Under the pieces are notes generated by a model. That model saw only the letters and a program-made list of their open reading frames with translations. It did no database searches and had not been told where the DNA came from. From the NCBI GenBank assembly GCA_030694465.1, contig JAUXYJ010000102.1:54354-118353 (forward strand): DNA of 64,000 nucleotides. Reading direction: 5' to 3'. The DNA comes from Deltaproteobacteria bacterium (GTDB lineage Bacteria > Myxococcota_A > Polyangia > Polyangiales > Ga0077539). The translations under genes were made by a program, and so were the position numbers. Shown piece by piece: positions 16,135 to 25,643 of the stretch (position 1 is the first letter of the stretch; each line of letters starts with the position of its first letter).

Positions 16135-18195
16135 TCACCCGGCGACGTCGCCGGATGGCTCTTCGCTCGGTGCGCTCGGGGGGCTAAGCAGCGCCATAAT
16201 CTCGTCGCGCTTGTCGGGATGATCCATCAAGCGCCCAGCAATTTCCCAGGGGGTCACCACAGACCCGTCTGCACGCTTCACGCGGTAGGGCTGCGAGATC
16301 TCAAACACCACCGAGGTCCCCGGCTCAAACGAGAGCACGATCATGATCCGCGCTTGGATCATGCGACGCACCTGTTCGTGTGCGTACTGGCCGTAGCCTT
16401 CGATCGAGCGGATGGCGGGGTTGTCGAGCTGGCACAACGCCAGGGCGTTGCGTGGATCAAGCATCGCGCCAAGTCCCTGAAGGCCACCGTCGTCTCCAGC
16501 GATCACGCGCTGAATCGCATAAGAAGCGTGCTGCAACTGGGGAAGATGAATCCGCCAAAAAGACTCTTCGAAAGTGATGCTGTGCAGTCTCTTGTTGAGC
16601 GCTCGCTCATACGCAACGCGAATAAAACGCTCCATGTTCTCGCGACACCAGACTTCATCAAAGAGCATGAGCGCAGGGCGATCATCGCGCGTGTCGTCTG
16701 CCTCGACGACATAGTCTGCAAACGCGATCCGCTCTGCATCTGCAGGGTGCGTGTCAAACGGGTCTGCGGGCCGCAACATCATGGCTTCGTCGAGCTTGGC
16801 ACGCGCGGCCGCATCAAAGGCTCGGGCCTCGTACGCGAGCTCAAGCCGATCGATGTCTTGCAGCACGAACCCATCGGCGAGCAGCGGCGACATCTCAGTC
16901 TGAAAGAAGAGCTGACTGGCCAAGGCACCTCGCCCACTTCGCCTGAGAAAACCCAGCAATCCATCGCGCCCAGCGACCTCGATCGCCATGCGATCCGCCA
17001 GCAGCTCTTGCGTGCGCGACAGCTTGCGCGTCGCTGCCAAGAAGACCTCCAGATACCAAATGTAAGGCTGCGCCATGTTGGACACGCCGAGCGCACGCGT
17101 GAGCTGGTTGAGCGCGTTGGGCTCGGACATCTCTTGGATCATCGAGATCGCGCGGAGCCGAACCGCATAAATCAGCGCCCCAAGGCGCGTGTCACCACCG
17201 ACAAAGTGCCCAAATTCATGGGCCACAATCGCGCGAAGCTCGCCCACGGTGATCGCATGCAAGAGCGTGCTCCCAAGCACCAACGTGCGCTTGCCGCCCA
17301 GTAAACCTAAGAGCCTCGATTCTTCGCGGACGCCCGCGTTGCGGCCAGGCTCAAGGTAGACCTCGTCGGGGCATTGGGTGCCACAGCGTGCGGCGAGCGC
17401 GGTGAGCTCAGCGAAGAACGCTGGGTGCTCGGACGCCGTCATGCGCACGCCCGCGGGCTCGGCGGGCTTGGCCCTCACGAGGTTCCAGTACACGCGCGCC
17501 ACCGGAAAGAGCGTCGCCAGACAGAGCCCCAGCACGAAGAGCTGATAGCGCCCCACGGAGGCCATGATCCCCAGCACCGTCAGCGCGAGTGCAACCAAGA
17601 TGAGCGAGAGAAAATGCAGACCCAAGTAAAAAACAAGCCCGGCGATAGCGCGCGTAATGAGCCACGGCACCCTGCGCTGCTTGGCCACACTCTCGAGCCA
17701 CTTGGGGTCAATGACGACCTCACGTGGCGTGTGCTCGACCACGTAACGCGTGATGGTCAGCGCGGTCGCACCAACCGCAGTCAGCGCGATGAGAACCAAG
17801 GCCACGAGGCTGAGCCCAGCCTGCCAACGGGCTTCGCCCTGCAGGTCGTGCGCATGCCAACGGCCCGTGGTCGTGTCGTACACGACCCTGTGCACGCGCG
17901 GGATCTGCGCGCGGCGACGCACCTCGACCACGCTGCTATCAAGCGTGCGACTGCCCGGAACGCGCCACCAAACCCGGACCTGAGCCCCGCGACCGGGTTC
18001 GCTCGGGGGGCTCTCGACCTGAGACTCGATCACGTCGACCTCGCGCAGATCGAGCCCTTGGCGCCACCCCGCTTGCATCGAATACTCTGCAAATGTAGAC
18101 GCGATTCCAATCGTTCCAAGCGCTGCGACGATCGCGATCAGCGCCCAATACCAAGCCGTGGACCGCAGCGCTTCGTCATCATTCATCATCCTCAC
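16135..18195 (-). CDS. M48-family membrane zinc metallopeptidase
   Basis: A 686-residue integral membrane peptidase. One N-terminal helix (WALIAIVAALGTIGIAST), an exoplasmic segment of about 100 residues and further helices (about 125-145 and 190-240) precede the catalytic domain. The zinc site is HEFGH at 326-330, with the third ligand Glu probably in the SRTQELLADRMA stretch about 60 residues later. Such enzymes resemble HtpX and CAAX-type proteases and act on membrane or envelope proteins. The C-terminus is odd: its last residues, SGDVAG, and the TGA stop are encoded by a copy of the dispersed palindrome (16139-16154), so the native stop was probably replaced by element insertion. It converges on the oxidoreductase pseudogene. 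Confidence 0.85.
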   Translation of the reverse strand: MRMMNDDEALRSTAWYWALIAIVAALGTIGIASTFAEYSMQAGWRQGLDLREVDVIESQVESPPSEPGRGAQVRVWWRVPGSRTLDSSVVEVRRRAQIPRVHRVVYDTTTGRWHAHDLQGEARWQAGLSLVALVLIALTAVGATALTITRYVVEHTPREVVIDPKWLESVAKQRRVPWLITRAIAGLVFYLGLHFLSLILVALALTVLGIMASVGRYQLFVLGLCLATLFPVARVYWNLVRAKPAEPAGVRMTASEHPAFFAELTALAARCGTQCPDEVYLEPGRNAGVREESRLLGLLGGKRTLVLGSTLLHAITVGELRAIVAHEFGHFVGGDTRLGALIYAVRLRAISMIQEMSEPNALNQLTRALGVSNMAQPYIWYLEVFLAATRKLSRTQELLADRMAIEVAGRDGLLGFLRRSGRGALASQLFFQTEMSPLLADGFVLQDIDRLELAYEARAFDAAARAKLDEAMMLRPADPFDTHPADAERIAFADYVVEADDTRDDRPALMLFDEVWCRENMERFIRVAYERALNKRLHSITFEESFWRIHLPQLQHASYAIQRVIAGDDGGLQGLGAMLDPRNALALCQLDNPAIRSIEGYGQYAHEQVRRMIQARIMIVLSFEPGTSVVFEISQPYRVKRADGSVVTPWEIAGRLMDHPDKRDEIMALLSPPSAPSEEPSGDVAG
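16139..16154. repeat. dispersed palindrome CCGGCGACGTCGCCGG, exact, at gene 3' end
   Basis: Exact copy read on the minus strand as the last codons (GDVAG) of the M48 peptidase, with the stop codon in the flank immediately after it. Confidence 0.9.
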
Positions 18196-18311
18196 TGCCC
18201 CTTCGTCGTCCCGCGCGACCCCTCACCGCGACCCACAGAACGCACCGAGTATCGCCTACCCGACCGATGCTCAGCAAGCGCGAAATGCCCACCCGCTGTT
18301 TGAGCCAGTGC

Positions 18312-20690
18312 TCAGCCTGGGGTGTTGCAGTACACCGAGCGAATCGTGCTGCGGTTGTTGTCACGCAGGCACTCGTCCAAGGGCATCGCGTCTTGGTTGA
18401 CCGAGATCGAGACGTCGATGGTGCGCGCGGGAAGCGAGGCGTCGCACGAGACGTTGACGCAGCCTCCGGGCGCGATCATCGAGCTTGTGGTGGCACCACA
18501 CAGGGACGTGCCCATGGGAGCCTCGCGAAAGAGCACCGCGGCGCCCGGTCCTACGGGGAGTGTTCCGCGGTTGCAGACGCGTGCTCGGAGCGTCGCGCGA
18601 TCGCCCGCGCACATGAGCACCAGGGGCCCTGGGTCCGCGGTCACGGTGAGATCCGGGAGCCCGCGTGCGGCGAGCGATCCCTGCACATTTTGCCTGAAGT
18701 TATTCAGCCCGGGCGTACGCCAGTTTTGTCGCACGAGGCTCGATCGCTGGATCTCGCCGAGGTCTCCGACGTGGGTGACGTGGTAGGCGTGCTGGTTCCA
18801 AATCGGACGCGACGCGGCCCAGCGGTCCATCTCGTCACGCAAGACCACCACGCCGTGGTTGAGCGCAAAGCGCGAAGCTGCAAACAGCGGGTCGGTCGCA
18901 GGGCAACCCAACGCGCCCGCGTAGTCGTTGACCGTCGAGACAATCTCGCTGCGATAATCCCCGTCGACGTCTGCAATCACAGGGTTTTCGTACGCGGTCC
19001 CGGACGATCGCGGCGCTGAGTACACCACGCGCCCAGTGCCACCTTCGTACACGCGCAAGAAGCACTCGTCGGCGTAGACAGCCTCGGCGCGACCGTCCGC
19101 GTCGAAGTCAAACACACTCGATCCCGTGACGTTTGAACTGCGATCTTGCGAGGGCCTCGACCACAACACACCGTCCATCCGTGGCGTCGGCTGAACACAC
19201 CGGGTCGCGGTGCCTCCGGGCACACAATCCAGGTCAAATACCACGTATTGTGCGCCACCCGCGGTGGCAAACTCGGCGCGCCCGTCGCCGTCAAAATCCG
19301 CGATTGTGGGCGGCCCGCTGACCCCTCCGCCGGGTACAGGGAAGGGTCCAAAAATCACCGTGCCCTCGAGCGTCTGCACACGCACAGTCCCCGACGCGAC
19401 CACCACAACCTCGGGCCCATCCATCCCGCCCAATCGCGCGAGCGGAACACTCGCCAGCTCACCCACAGCGACCTGCCCCGGCGAGAGCGATCCCACGGTA
19501 AAATACGGCTCTGCGACCCACCTTCGCGTCATCGTGTTCCACTCAAAAATCCCGTTGGCGCGCACGAGCTCCATGCGCCCGTCCGAGTCCACATCCGCGA
19601 TCACCGGGAGCACACCGTGCGAGTACGCTTGATAGCCCTGCGCCTGATCAAGGATGCACCCGTTGGTGTCATAGACCACTCCGCCGTGGATAATCTCAGG
19701 CACTCCGTCGTCGTCGAGGTCATGAATCGCGGGGCCTCCCCACGTCGCCGCGCCCAGCGTGTCCGGCGTGCGCATGCCTCCCGCGGCGCACGTCCCCGAT
19801 CGCCACGCGCGCACGTACCGCGTCATGCCCGCGTCGTAGCGAAACATCAGCAAGCCGCCGCCCATCGCCACGGCGACAATCTCGTTGCGCCCGTCCCCGT
19901 TGAGATCCGCGATGGCCGGCGAAGCCGTCGCGACCACCGCGTCGCCAGCCTCGCCAAACGTCTGCTGATGTGCGCAATCGCGACCGTCAATAATCCGCAA
20001 AATTCCAGGGTTATTGTACGTTCCGCTCGTCGTCGGAAACGACGCAAACACGATCGATGGGGCCAAGGTCGTGGGGTCATTGTCGAGGTCCAAGTCCGCC
20101 ACGATGGGCGTGCTCATCGCCTGGTTGTGCCCCATAAAAGCATCGCCCATGGGAGGCCCCGTCCAACGACACTGCACTGCAGGCGCGAGCGAATCGATCG
20201 AGATCGTCCGCGTGCACATCGGGTTGGTCTGCCTCGCCGGCGGGACTCCATACGGGACGCACACTCCGTCTGCACAATAGCTGTCCGATTGGCACTCGTT
20301 GTCCTGCATGCACGTGCCCAAATCACGCACACACGTCCCAAACGCGCACCGCTGATCCATCGCACAGCACGTCGACGGACACGCACGCGCAGCAGGACAC
20401 ACCGGGCCGTCTTGCACGATGTCTCCACGCGCGCCATCCTCCATCGCGCCAGTGTCCGACGCGACATTTCCGCCGTCACCGCCTGCGTCCATTCCGTCGC
20501 TGTCTCTCGCGTCAACGCCCCCTGCGTCCATCGCAGGCGTGCCGACAACACACCGGTCGCTCACGCACTGCTGCCCACTTGGGCACTGCGCGTTGCTCGT
20601 ACAGCTCCCCGCGTTGGGGTCCGCCGAGCACGCCGAGAGCAGAAACGAAGTCGCCAAAAATGCAGAAAATAAGCAGCCATTTCGGGTCAT
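18312..20690 (-). CDS. VCBS/FG-GAP-type repeat lipoprotein with CARDB-like end
   Basis: A 792-residue outer-surface lipoprotein. The signal peptide ends with lipobox LSAC, followed by a Cys-rich segment (CTSNAQCPSGQQCVSDRC), an Asp/Gly stalk and a second Cys-rich segment. From about residue 185 onward there are at least seven VCBS blades (ADLNGDGRNEIVAVA, HDLDDDGVPEIIHGG, ADVDSDGRMELVRA, ADFDGDGRAEFATAG, FDFDADGRAEAVYAD, ADVDGDYRSEIVSTV) forming a propeller. The last about 110 residues (GLPDLTVTADPG, RVCNRGTLPVGPG) look like a CARDB-type beta domain. This architecture (EF-hand-like blades plus CARDB) is common in myxobacterial secreted proteins of unknown ligand. The 116-bp gap to the M48 gene suggests separate or weakly linked transcription. 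Confidence 0.82.
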   Translation of the reverse strand: MTRNGCLFSAFLATSFLLSACSADPNAGSCTSNAQCPSGQQCVSDRCVVGTPAMDAGGVDARDSDGMDAGGDGGNVASDTGAMEDGARGDIVQDGPVCPAARACPSTCCAMDQRCAFGTCVRDLGTCMQDNECQSDSYCADGVCVPYGVPPARQTNPMCTRTISIDSLAPAVQCRWTGPPMGDAFMGHNQAMSTPIVADLDLDNDPTTLAPSIVFASFPTTSGTYNNPGILRIIDGRDCAHQQTFGEAGDAVVATASPAIADLNGDGRNEIVAVAMGGGLLMFRYDAGMTRYVRAWRSGTCAAGGMRTPDTLGAATWGGPAIHDLDDDGVPEIIHGGVVYDTNGCILDQAQGYQAYSHGVLPVIADVDSDGRMELVRANGIFEWNTMTRRWVAEPYFTVGSLSPGQVAVGELASVPLARLGGMDGPEVVVVASGTVRVQTLEGTVIFGPFPVPGGGVSGPPTIADFDGDGRAEFATAGGAQYVVFDLDCVPGGTATRCVQPTPRMDGVLWSRPSQDRSSNVTGSSVFDFDADGRAEAVYADECFLRVYEGGTGRVVYSAPRSSGTAYENPVIADVDGDYRSEIVSTVNDYAGALGCPATDPLFAASRFALNHGVVVLRDEMDRWAASRPIWNQHAYHVTHVGDLGEIQRSSLVRQNWRTPGLNNFRQNVQGSLAARGLPDLTVTADPGPLVLMCAGDRATLRARVCNRGTLPVGPGAAVLFREAPMGTSLCGATTSSMIAPGGCVNVSCDASLPARTIDVSISVNQDAMPLDECLRDNNRSTIRSVYCNTPG

Positions 20691-20828
20691 AGAGGTCTCG
20701 GAGTCTACCAGACTCTCGTGCCCCTCCGCGAGCCATCAAGACGCGTTTGACCGCGCGGACTACAGCGTGTGATTTCGCTTTGCACATGCCGAGCCCGCCG
20801 TGTTGGCTCTAAGCTCTCACGCGCCCCA

Positions 20829-21623
20829 ATGCCCGCACGCGCCGTCCTCGCCATCACGCGTTTGCCCAGTTTTCCGGCTGCGATTGTTCGCACGACGCCC
20901 GAGCCCCATGACATCGCCGTGGTCGCCGCGACGCTGCAGTGTCTCCCGTACGAGGTCACCCAGCACATGAGCGGCGTCGCGCCCTGGATCCTCGCCTCGA
21001 TCGAGCACCCCACCCTCGCAAACACCTTCGCAGCACAGCTCCACCGCAACGGTTTTGGCACGCAAATCATCGACCCGGACGCGCTCGAGATCTTTACGCC
21101 CTCGCCCCGCGCGAGCGTCACGTTGACCGACGACACGCTCACCATCGCGAGCGAAAACGTGTATCTCGCAATGCGCGACATCTCAGTGATTTTGCACGCA
21201 TTTCACACAAGCGAAGACACCCTCACCAAGACCAATACAGAGATCGTCGGCTACCACCGGGGCGTCCCGATCACCGCCGAAAAGGTCAAGTCCAGCTACG
21301 ACAAGCAAGGCTCGCTCGCCGTGTATCTCGCGACCGAGCTCGGCGCGCCCATCCTGCGGCTCACACAAGACGGCGTGCGCTTGAGCTCGCTTCAGGGGCA
21401 CACGACACGCCACCGATTTGATCTGTTGCTCCAGTGGCTGAGCGCGCACTGCACGCGCGCGAGGGTGGACACCTCGCTCCTTCAGGCCCCGCGCAAGAGG
21501 CTCAACACGCGTGATTTTGGCACGCTCCAGGGCACCCATCGCGTCGAGAGCAGCAACCACGGAGCGTGCGATCTCGCTGCAAAAATACTGATCGAATCAC
21601 ACTTCGCGACGCTGCCCTTCTGA
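20829..21623 (+). CDS. unrecognised 264-residue cytoplasmic protein
   Basis: I do not recognise this protein. From ATG 20829 it reads MPARAVLAITRLPS and continues as a mixed alpha/beta sequence with no signal peptide, no membrane segment and few Cys. Conspicuous segments are TLANTFAAQLHRNGFGTQII (resembling a ribosomal-L7-like or double-psi helix/strand pair), a predicted strand region TVTLTDD-like, and EIVGYHRGVPITAEKV. An upstream in-frame ATG at 20769 exists but gives an untypical N-terminus. It is divergent from the VCBS lipoprotein and convergent with the SWIM-finger gene. Codon use matches its neighbours, so it is probably a resident gene. Confidence 0.6.
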   Translation: MPARAVLAITRLPSFPAAIVRTTPEPHDIAVVAATLQCLPYEVTQHMSGVAPWILASIEHPTLANTFAAQLHRNGFGTQIIDPDALEIFTPSPRASVTLTDDTLTIASENVYLAMRDISVILHAFHTSEDTLTKTNTEIVGYHRGVPITAEKVKSSYDKQGSLAVYLATELGAPILRLTQDGVRLSSLQGHTTRHRFDLLLQWLSAHCTRARVDTSLLQAPRKRLNTRDFGTLQGTHRVESSNHGACDLAAKILIESHFATLPF

Positions 21624-21665
21624 TCGGTCAGCCCCTAACGCCACGCAAGAGATTCTCCTTGCTCG

Positions 21666-23504
21666 CTAGCGCGCCTTCGCTTGCCCTTCGTCGCTCGCCT
21701 GTGCCGTGCTGTTGTCGTTGGCCGCTTGCGAGAGCGTGAGGGCGATCGGTGCGCTGCGGGCCAGGGCGCTCGCGAGCTCTTCGCGCAGGGCCGGAAGCTC
21801 TCTCGCCCGCGCACGCAGCGTCTCTGCGTAGCTCACCCAGAGCCCTCGCTGCCCGATGGCCTCGTAGAGCTCTCGCGCACGGCGCAGCACCCGCGCAGCC
21901 TCGCGATAGTGCGCGCGGCCTCGCAGACCAATCAGCGCCTCGGCCTGAACGCGCAGCAGCTCTGCGCCCGCCAAGGGGTTGTCCACACTGACGCGCTCGG
22001 CCAGCTCAATCCGCACGGCAAACGCCGCGCTGGGCGAGAGGCTCTCTGCCGCGACGAGCGCCTGGGCGTTGAGCCCCTCGTCCAAGAGCGCCTCGACCCA
22101 CGCGGCACCCCCTCGCTGTGCGATCGCGTCAAGCACGGCCTCTCGACGCGTGGGCCACTCGGCTCCAGCCTCTTGGCGCAGGGTGCGCCAGAGCAAGCGA
22201 TCGGGGCGCGCGACAAACAAGCGCGCGCTCGCCTCCCACGCCATCGGGTCATTGCGCGAGACCAAGCGATCACGCCACCAGCTCAGCGCTCGAACGCGAG
22301 GCGGCTGCGGCGCCAAGCGCGAGACCAGGGCCTCACCGGCGTGCGCAAACCCTAGCTCTTCGCTCACCTCGAGGGCGTCGACCACGATGGACTCAGCAAG
22401 CGTCGCGCACTCGCGCAGGGCGTCGTCGATGCGGTCGCGCTCGAGCAAGCGCAGCACAAGCTCGCGCGGTCGCTTGGCCTCGCGGCAGCGGGTCAAGAAG
22501 CTCTCGTCGTCGAGCACTCCGCCCTCGACATCGACCAAGCATCCCTCGATCACACGCCGCGCAAAGGGCTCAAGATGCGCGATCACTGCGCGCGCGAGCG
22601 AGGCCACACGCTCACGGTCTTGATCGCTCGCGTGAGAGGCCAACAGCGTCGCGACCAAGCGCGCATAGACGGTGCCGTTCTCGGCGTCGTAGCGGTAGGC
22701 ATCGAAGAGCGCTTCGCATGCGATTTGTCTCGCCAAACTGCCCTCTTCACAGCGCGAAAGAGACCGCGCGATCATCGTGAGGATGGTCTCGGTGAGCGCA
22801 CGCAAGACCCCCTCGTGGTCGTCAAAGCGTCGGATCCGCGCCATGAGCCCACAGGACAGCGCGCGCAAGCAGGCCATGGCGGTCTCAAGCTGCCCGGCGA
22901 TCAGCAACGCGCGGGCTTGGGTCACGAGCGGCGCGAGGGCGGTGACACACGCGTCGCCTCCGTTGGGATCGCCTGCGAATTTTCTAAAGATTGTGCCCAC
23001 AACGCTCGACGGATCGTGCGCGCGAGCGCCCTCGATGCCCCGCTCTCCGAGGGACGTGCTCACCGCGACACGGAGCAACGGTTCGAGCTCTGGGAGCCGC
23101 TCGCGCACGACGCCCATGGCGGTGAGCAGAGGCGCTCCGCCGGCGCGAATACAGAGCGACTCAAACGGCTCAATCACTGCAAATGCGCTAGGCGATCGGT
23201 GCGCATAGAGCAAGAGCGCGGCGCTGTGTTTGCACGTCCCCGCGTCGCCCACGGGACACGAACATGTGGCCTCGACGAGCCCCTCGCTGTGGCGCGAAGC
23301 ACGCACGCGATAGACCTCGGCGCCCGAGCCCTCGCAGCGCGCGACAAACACGCGCCCACTCTCGGTGGGCTCAAGCTGCGGATCAAAGAGCGCTCCGGCC
23401 TGCTCATAGAGCCTCCCGCGCGCCACCGAGCGCCCTCCAACGCGCGCCTCGATCTCGCGCAATGACCACGGAACAGACTCACCCAACGCGCTGTCTTGCT
23501 TCAT
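21666..23504 (-). CDS. SWIM zinc-finger protein with long helical C-terminal domain
   Basis: A 612-residue cytoplasmic protein. Near the N-terminus (about residues 79-93) is a SWIM finger, CSCPVGDAGTCKHSAALLL, with the CxC...CxH zinc ligands found in proteins that bind DNA or protein. The remaining about 500 residues are predicted helical and Leu/Ala/Arg-rich with a TPR-like feel. In bacteria SWIM proteins are often encoded next to Swi2/Snf2 helicases or MoxR/VWA systems; neither is seen here. Start ATG 23504 is chosen over 23558 because the latter would extend into the promoter region. It is divergent from the uracil-DNA glycosylase across a 166-bp gap that carries a perfect inverted repeat (23553-23567). 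Confidence 0.75.
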   Translation of the reverse strand: MKQDSALGESVPWSLREIEARVGGRSVARGRLYEQAGALFDPQLEPTESGRVFVARCEGSGAEVYRVRASRHSEGLVEATCSCPVGDAGTCKHSAALLLYAHRSPSAFAVIEPFESLCIRAGGAPLLTAMGVVRERLPELEPLLRVAVSTSLGERGIEGARAHDPSSVVGTIFRKFAGDPNGGDACVTALAPLVTQARALLIAGQLETAMACLRALSCGLMARIRRFDDHEGVLRALTETILTMIARSLSRCEEGSLARQIACEALFDAYRYDAENGTVYARLVATLLASHASDQDRERVASLARAVIAHLEPFARRVIEGCLVDVEGGVLDDESFLTRCREAKRPRELVLRLLERDRIDDALRECATLAESIVVDALEVSEELGFAHAGEALVSRLAPQPPRVRALSWWRDRLVSRNDPMAWEASARLFVARPDRLLWRTLRQEAGAEWPTRREAVLDAIAQRGGAAWVEALLDEGLNAQALVAAESLSPSAAFAVRIELAERVSVDNPLAGAELLRVQAEALIGLRGRAHYREAARVLRRARELYEAIGQRGLWVSYAETLRARARELPALREELASALARSAPIALTLSQAANDNSTAQASDEGQAKAR

Positions 23505-23552
23505 CTCAGTGAAGAGTTTTGACAGTAAATATCCTAAAGAACAAACCATCAG

Positions 23553-23567
23553 TGACATAGTATGTCA
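23553..23567. promoter_or_regulatory. 15-bp inverted repeat TGACATAGTATGTCA, putative operator
   Basis: Perfect 7-bp arms around a central G in the divergent gap between the SWIM gene and ung. A near-identical site lies at 60963-60977. A TTGACA-like hexamer occurs just beside it at 23519-23524. Candidate binding site for a dimeric repressor. Confidence 0.5.
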
Positions 23568-23670
23568 ACGCGATGGCGATGTCCGTTCTGCGCCCATGTA
23601 CCGTGACGCTGGGAAGGCCCTCACGACCTTGCGTACACTCGGCCGCCCCGAAGGAGAAACCAGAGACACC

Positions 23671-24339
23671 ATGACCGCAAAACTCCCCGACGACTGGCAG
23701 AAGATTTTGGGCGCAGAGCTCGACAAACCGTACTTTCGCGCGCTCGAGACTTTCGTGAGCGAAGAGCGAGAGAAGACTCAAGTGTTTCCGCCCGAGAGCG
23801 AGGTGTTCAGTGCGTTTGAGCACACACCCTTCGAGCAGGTGCGCGTGCTCTTGCTGGGGCAAGATCCGTATCACGACGACGACCAAGCGCATGGGCTGTG
23901 CTTCAGCGTAAAGCCTGGGATTCGCAAGCCGCCGTCCCTGCACAACATGCTCACCGAGCTCGAGAGCGACCTGGCGATCCCCAAGGCAAAGACCGGCTAT
24001 CTCGTGCCTTGGGCCAAGCAAGGGATGCTCATGATCAACGCGGTGCTCACAGTGCAAGCGCACAAGCCCAACTCGCACAAAGACAAGGGCTGGGAGACCT
24101 TCACCGACGCGGTGATCTCAGCGGTCAACAGCAAGTCAGACCCCGTCTTGTTTGTCCTCTGGGGCGGGTACGCCAAGAAGAAATCTAAGCTCATCGATAA
24201 GAAAAAGCACACGATCCTTGAGAGCGCCCACCCCTCGCCGCTCAGCGCGCACGCGGGCTTTTTTGGCTCAAAACCCTACTCAAAGATCAACGCGTTCTTA
24301 GAGAAGACCGGCCGCGCCCCCATCGATTGGCGGCTCTGA
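23671..24339 (+). CDS. ung: uracil-DNA glycosylase, family 1
   Basis: Base-excision repair enzyme that removes uracil from DNA. Motif A with the catalytic Asp, GQDPYHD, is at residues 63-69 (D65), FSVKPGIRKPPSLHNML follows, and the DNA-minor-groove motif HPSPLSAH is near residue 187. Length 222 aa is normal. ATG 23671 is chosen because the protein from there (MTAKLPDDWQKIL) aligns with the family's usual start; AAGGAG lies at 23651-23656, rather far upstream. The divergent neighbour is the SWIM-finger gene; the shared gap carries an inverted repeat, which could make the gene damage- or stress-regulated, but no LexA box could be named. Confidence 0.95.
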   Translation: MTAKLPDDWQKILGAELDKPYFRALETFVSEEREKTQVFPPESEVFSAFEHTPFEQVRVLLLGQDPYHDDDQAHGLCFSVKPGIRKPPSLHNMLTELESDLAIPKAKTGYLVPWAKQGMLMINAVLTVQAHKPNSHKDKGWETFTDAVISAVNSKSDPVLFVLWGGYAKKKSKLIDKKKHTILESAHPSPLSAHAGFFGSKPYSKINAFLEKTGRAPIDWRL

Positions 24340-24593
24340 GCGCACGCGCTCGCACCCTAAGGGGGTGAATGCAGCGCGAGAAACCTGCGTCTGTGCACAG
24401 AGCGGGCCGTAGAATCCTCACGGCTTGCGTTATCCTCGCGCCCGTCACGCCCGCCGTGCACACGCTTTTAGGTCCCTCGACGCGCCCCTCGGTGCAGCGA
24501 CCTTGTCACACCGAGAGACCTCCAGCGCTCGACACTTTATCCTGATTTTTGACTGACAAACTCCCTCCTACTCACAGAGAGCCTAAGACCTCA

Positions 24594-25604
24594 ATGAACA
24601 ACCGTTTCATCGCACTCACCGGTGCAACCCTCTTTGCGGTTGCAGCACTCGCACCCAACGTGGGCACCGCGCAGCAAGCCGCCGCAGCACCCATCGTCAT
24701 CTCGATGGCCACGTTGGCACCCAACGGCTCGACCTGGATGAACAACTTCGAAGCGGCCAACCGCGAGGTGCGCCGCCGCACGTCCAACCGCGTCGCGCTG
24801 CGCTGGTTTGCAGGCGGAGTGCAGGGCGACGAGGCCGAGGTCATCCGCAAGATCCGCAGCGGCCGTCTCGATGGCGCCGCGGTGACCGCCGTGGGCTTGG
24901 GACAGATCCATCGCCCCGTGTTGGCCTTTCAGGTCCCTGGGATGTTCGCGACCACCGCAGGGCTCAACCGCGCACGCGACGCCCTCCGCGGCGACATTGA
25001 CACGGCGTTCTCGGCCGCGGGCTTCTCGCTCATGGGCTTCGGCACCACGGGCTCGCCGCGCTTGTTCTCGAAGAACCCCATCCGCGTCCCGTCGGACCTC
25101 CGCAGCGCCCACCCGTGGCAGTGGTCCGACGACGTGATCCTCCCGGCGCTCTACCGCTCGGCAGGAGCGACCGGCGTGCGTCTGCAGGTCCCCGAGGTGC
25201 TCTCTGCGCTTCAGACCAACCGCGTCGACGCCGTCTTTGGCTCGCCGCTCGTCGCAGTGTCCCTGCAGTGGGCGCCGCAGCTGCGCTTCATGTCCGCGCG
25301 CTCCAACAGCGCATCCCTTGGCGCGCTTGTGATCAAGAGCACGCGCCTCGCGAGCATCCCCGAGGCCGATCGCACCATCTTGCGTGAAGTGCTCGCACAG
25401 TTCGACGGGCTCTTGTCTCGCGCAGTGCTCGCCGCCGACGACCGCGCAGCAGCGAGCCTCACGAGCCGCGGGATCCAACAGGTCACCCTCTCCGACGCAG
25501 AGCAAGCCCAGTGGGCCACGCTGTTTCGCACCACCGCGACCGCCCTCGTCGGCACCGTCGGCGACGCCGCGTGGATGACTCGCGTCCGCAGCGCCGGCAA
25601 CTGA
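24594..25604 (+). CDS. TRAP transporter solute-binding protein (DctP family), orphan
   Basis: A 336-residue periplasmic binding protein. The signal peptide MNNRFIALTGATLFAVAAL...VGTAQQ is clear. The mature part starts APIVISMATLAPNGSTWMNN and has WFAGGVQGDEAEVIRKIRSG, VTAVGLGQI and DAVFGSP, all typical of the DctP (TRAP-type dicarboxylate or organic acid) fold. TRAP systems need DctQ and DctM membrane partners, but no such genes lie on either side; the next gene is a TrkA-N protein. It may work with a distant permease or as a sensor. Start ATG 24594 follows a 254-bp gap from ung in which nothing else was recognised apart from a likely promoter. Confidence 0.82.
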   Translation: MNNRFIALTGATLFAVAALAPNVGTAQQAAAAPIVISMATLAPNGSTWMNNFEAANREVRRRTSNRVALRWFAGGVQGDEAEVIRKIRSGRLDGAAVTAVGLGQIHRPVLAFQVPGMFATTAGLNRARDALRGDIDTAFSAAGFSLMGFGTTGSPRLFSKNPIRVPSDLRSAHPWQWSDDVILPALYRSAGATGVRLQVPEVLSALQTNRVDAVFGSPLVAVSLQWAPQLRFMSARSNSASLGALVIKSTRLASIPEADRTILREVLAQFDGLLSRAVLAADDRAAASLTSRGIQQVTLSDAEQAQWATLFRTTATALVGTVGDAAWMTRVRSAGN

Positions 25605-25643
25605 TCGCACCCAACTTCGCGCGCAATCGGTAGGATCGCGCGG

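Noticed and set aside
19146..20672. 508-residue plus-strand frame
   Set aside because: Antisense to the VCBS lipoprotein gene, His/Arg-rich with no family features; a typical GC-rich shadow.
24340..24593. tRNA, riboswitch or small RNA in the gap after ung
   Set aside because: No cloverleaf, no conserved riboswitch core and no terminator hairpin with T-tract could be identified by eye.
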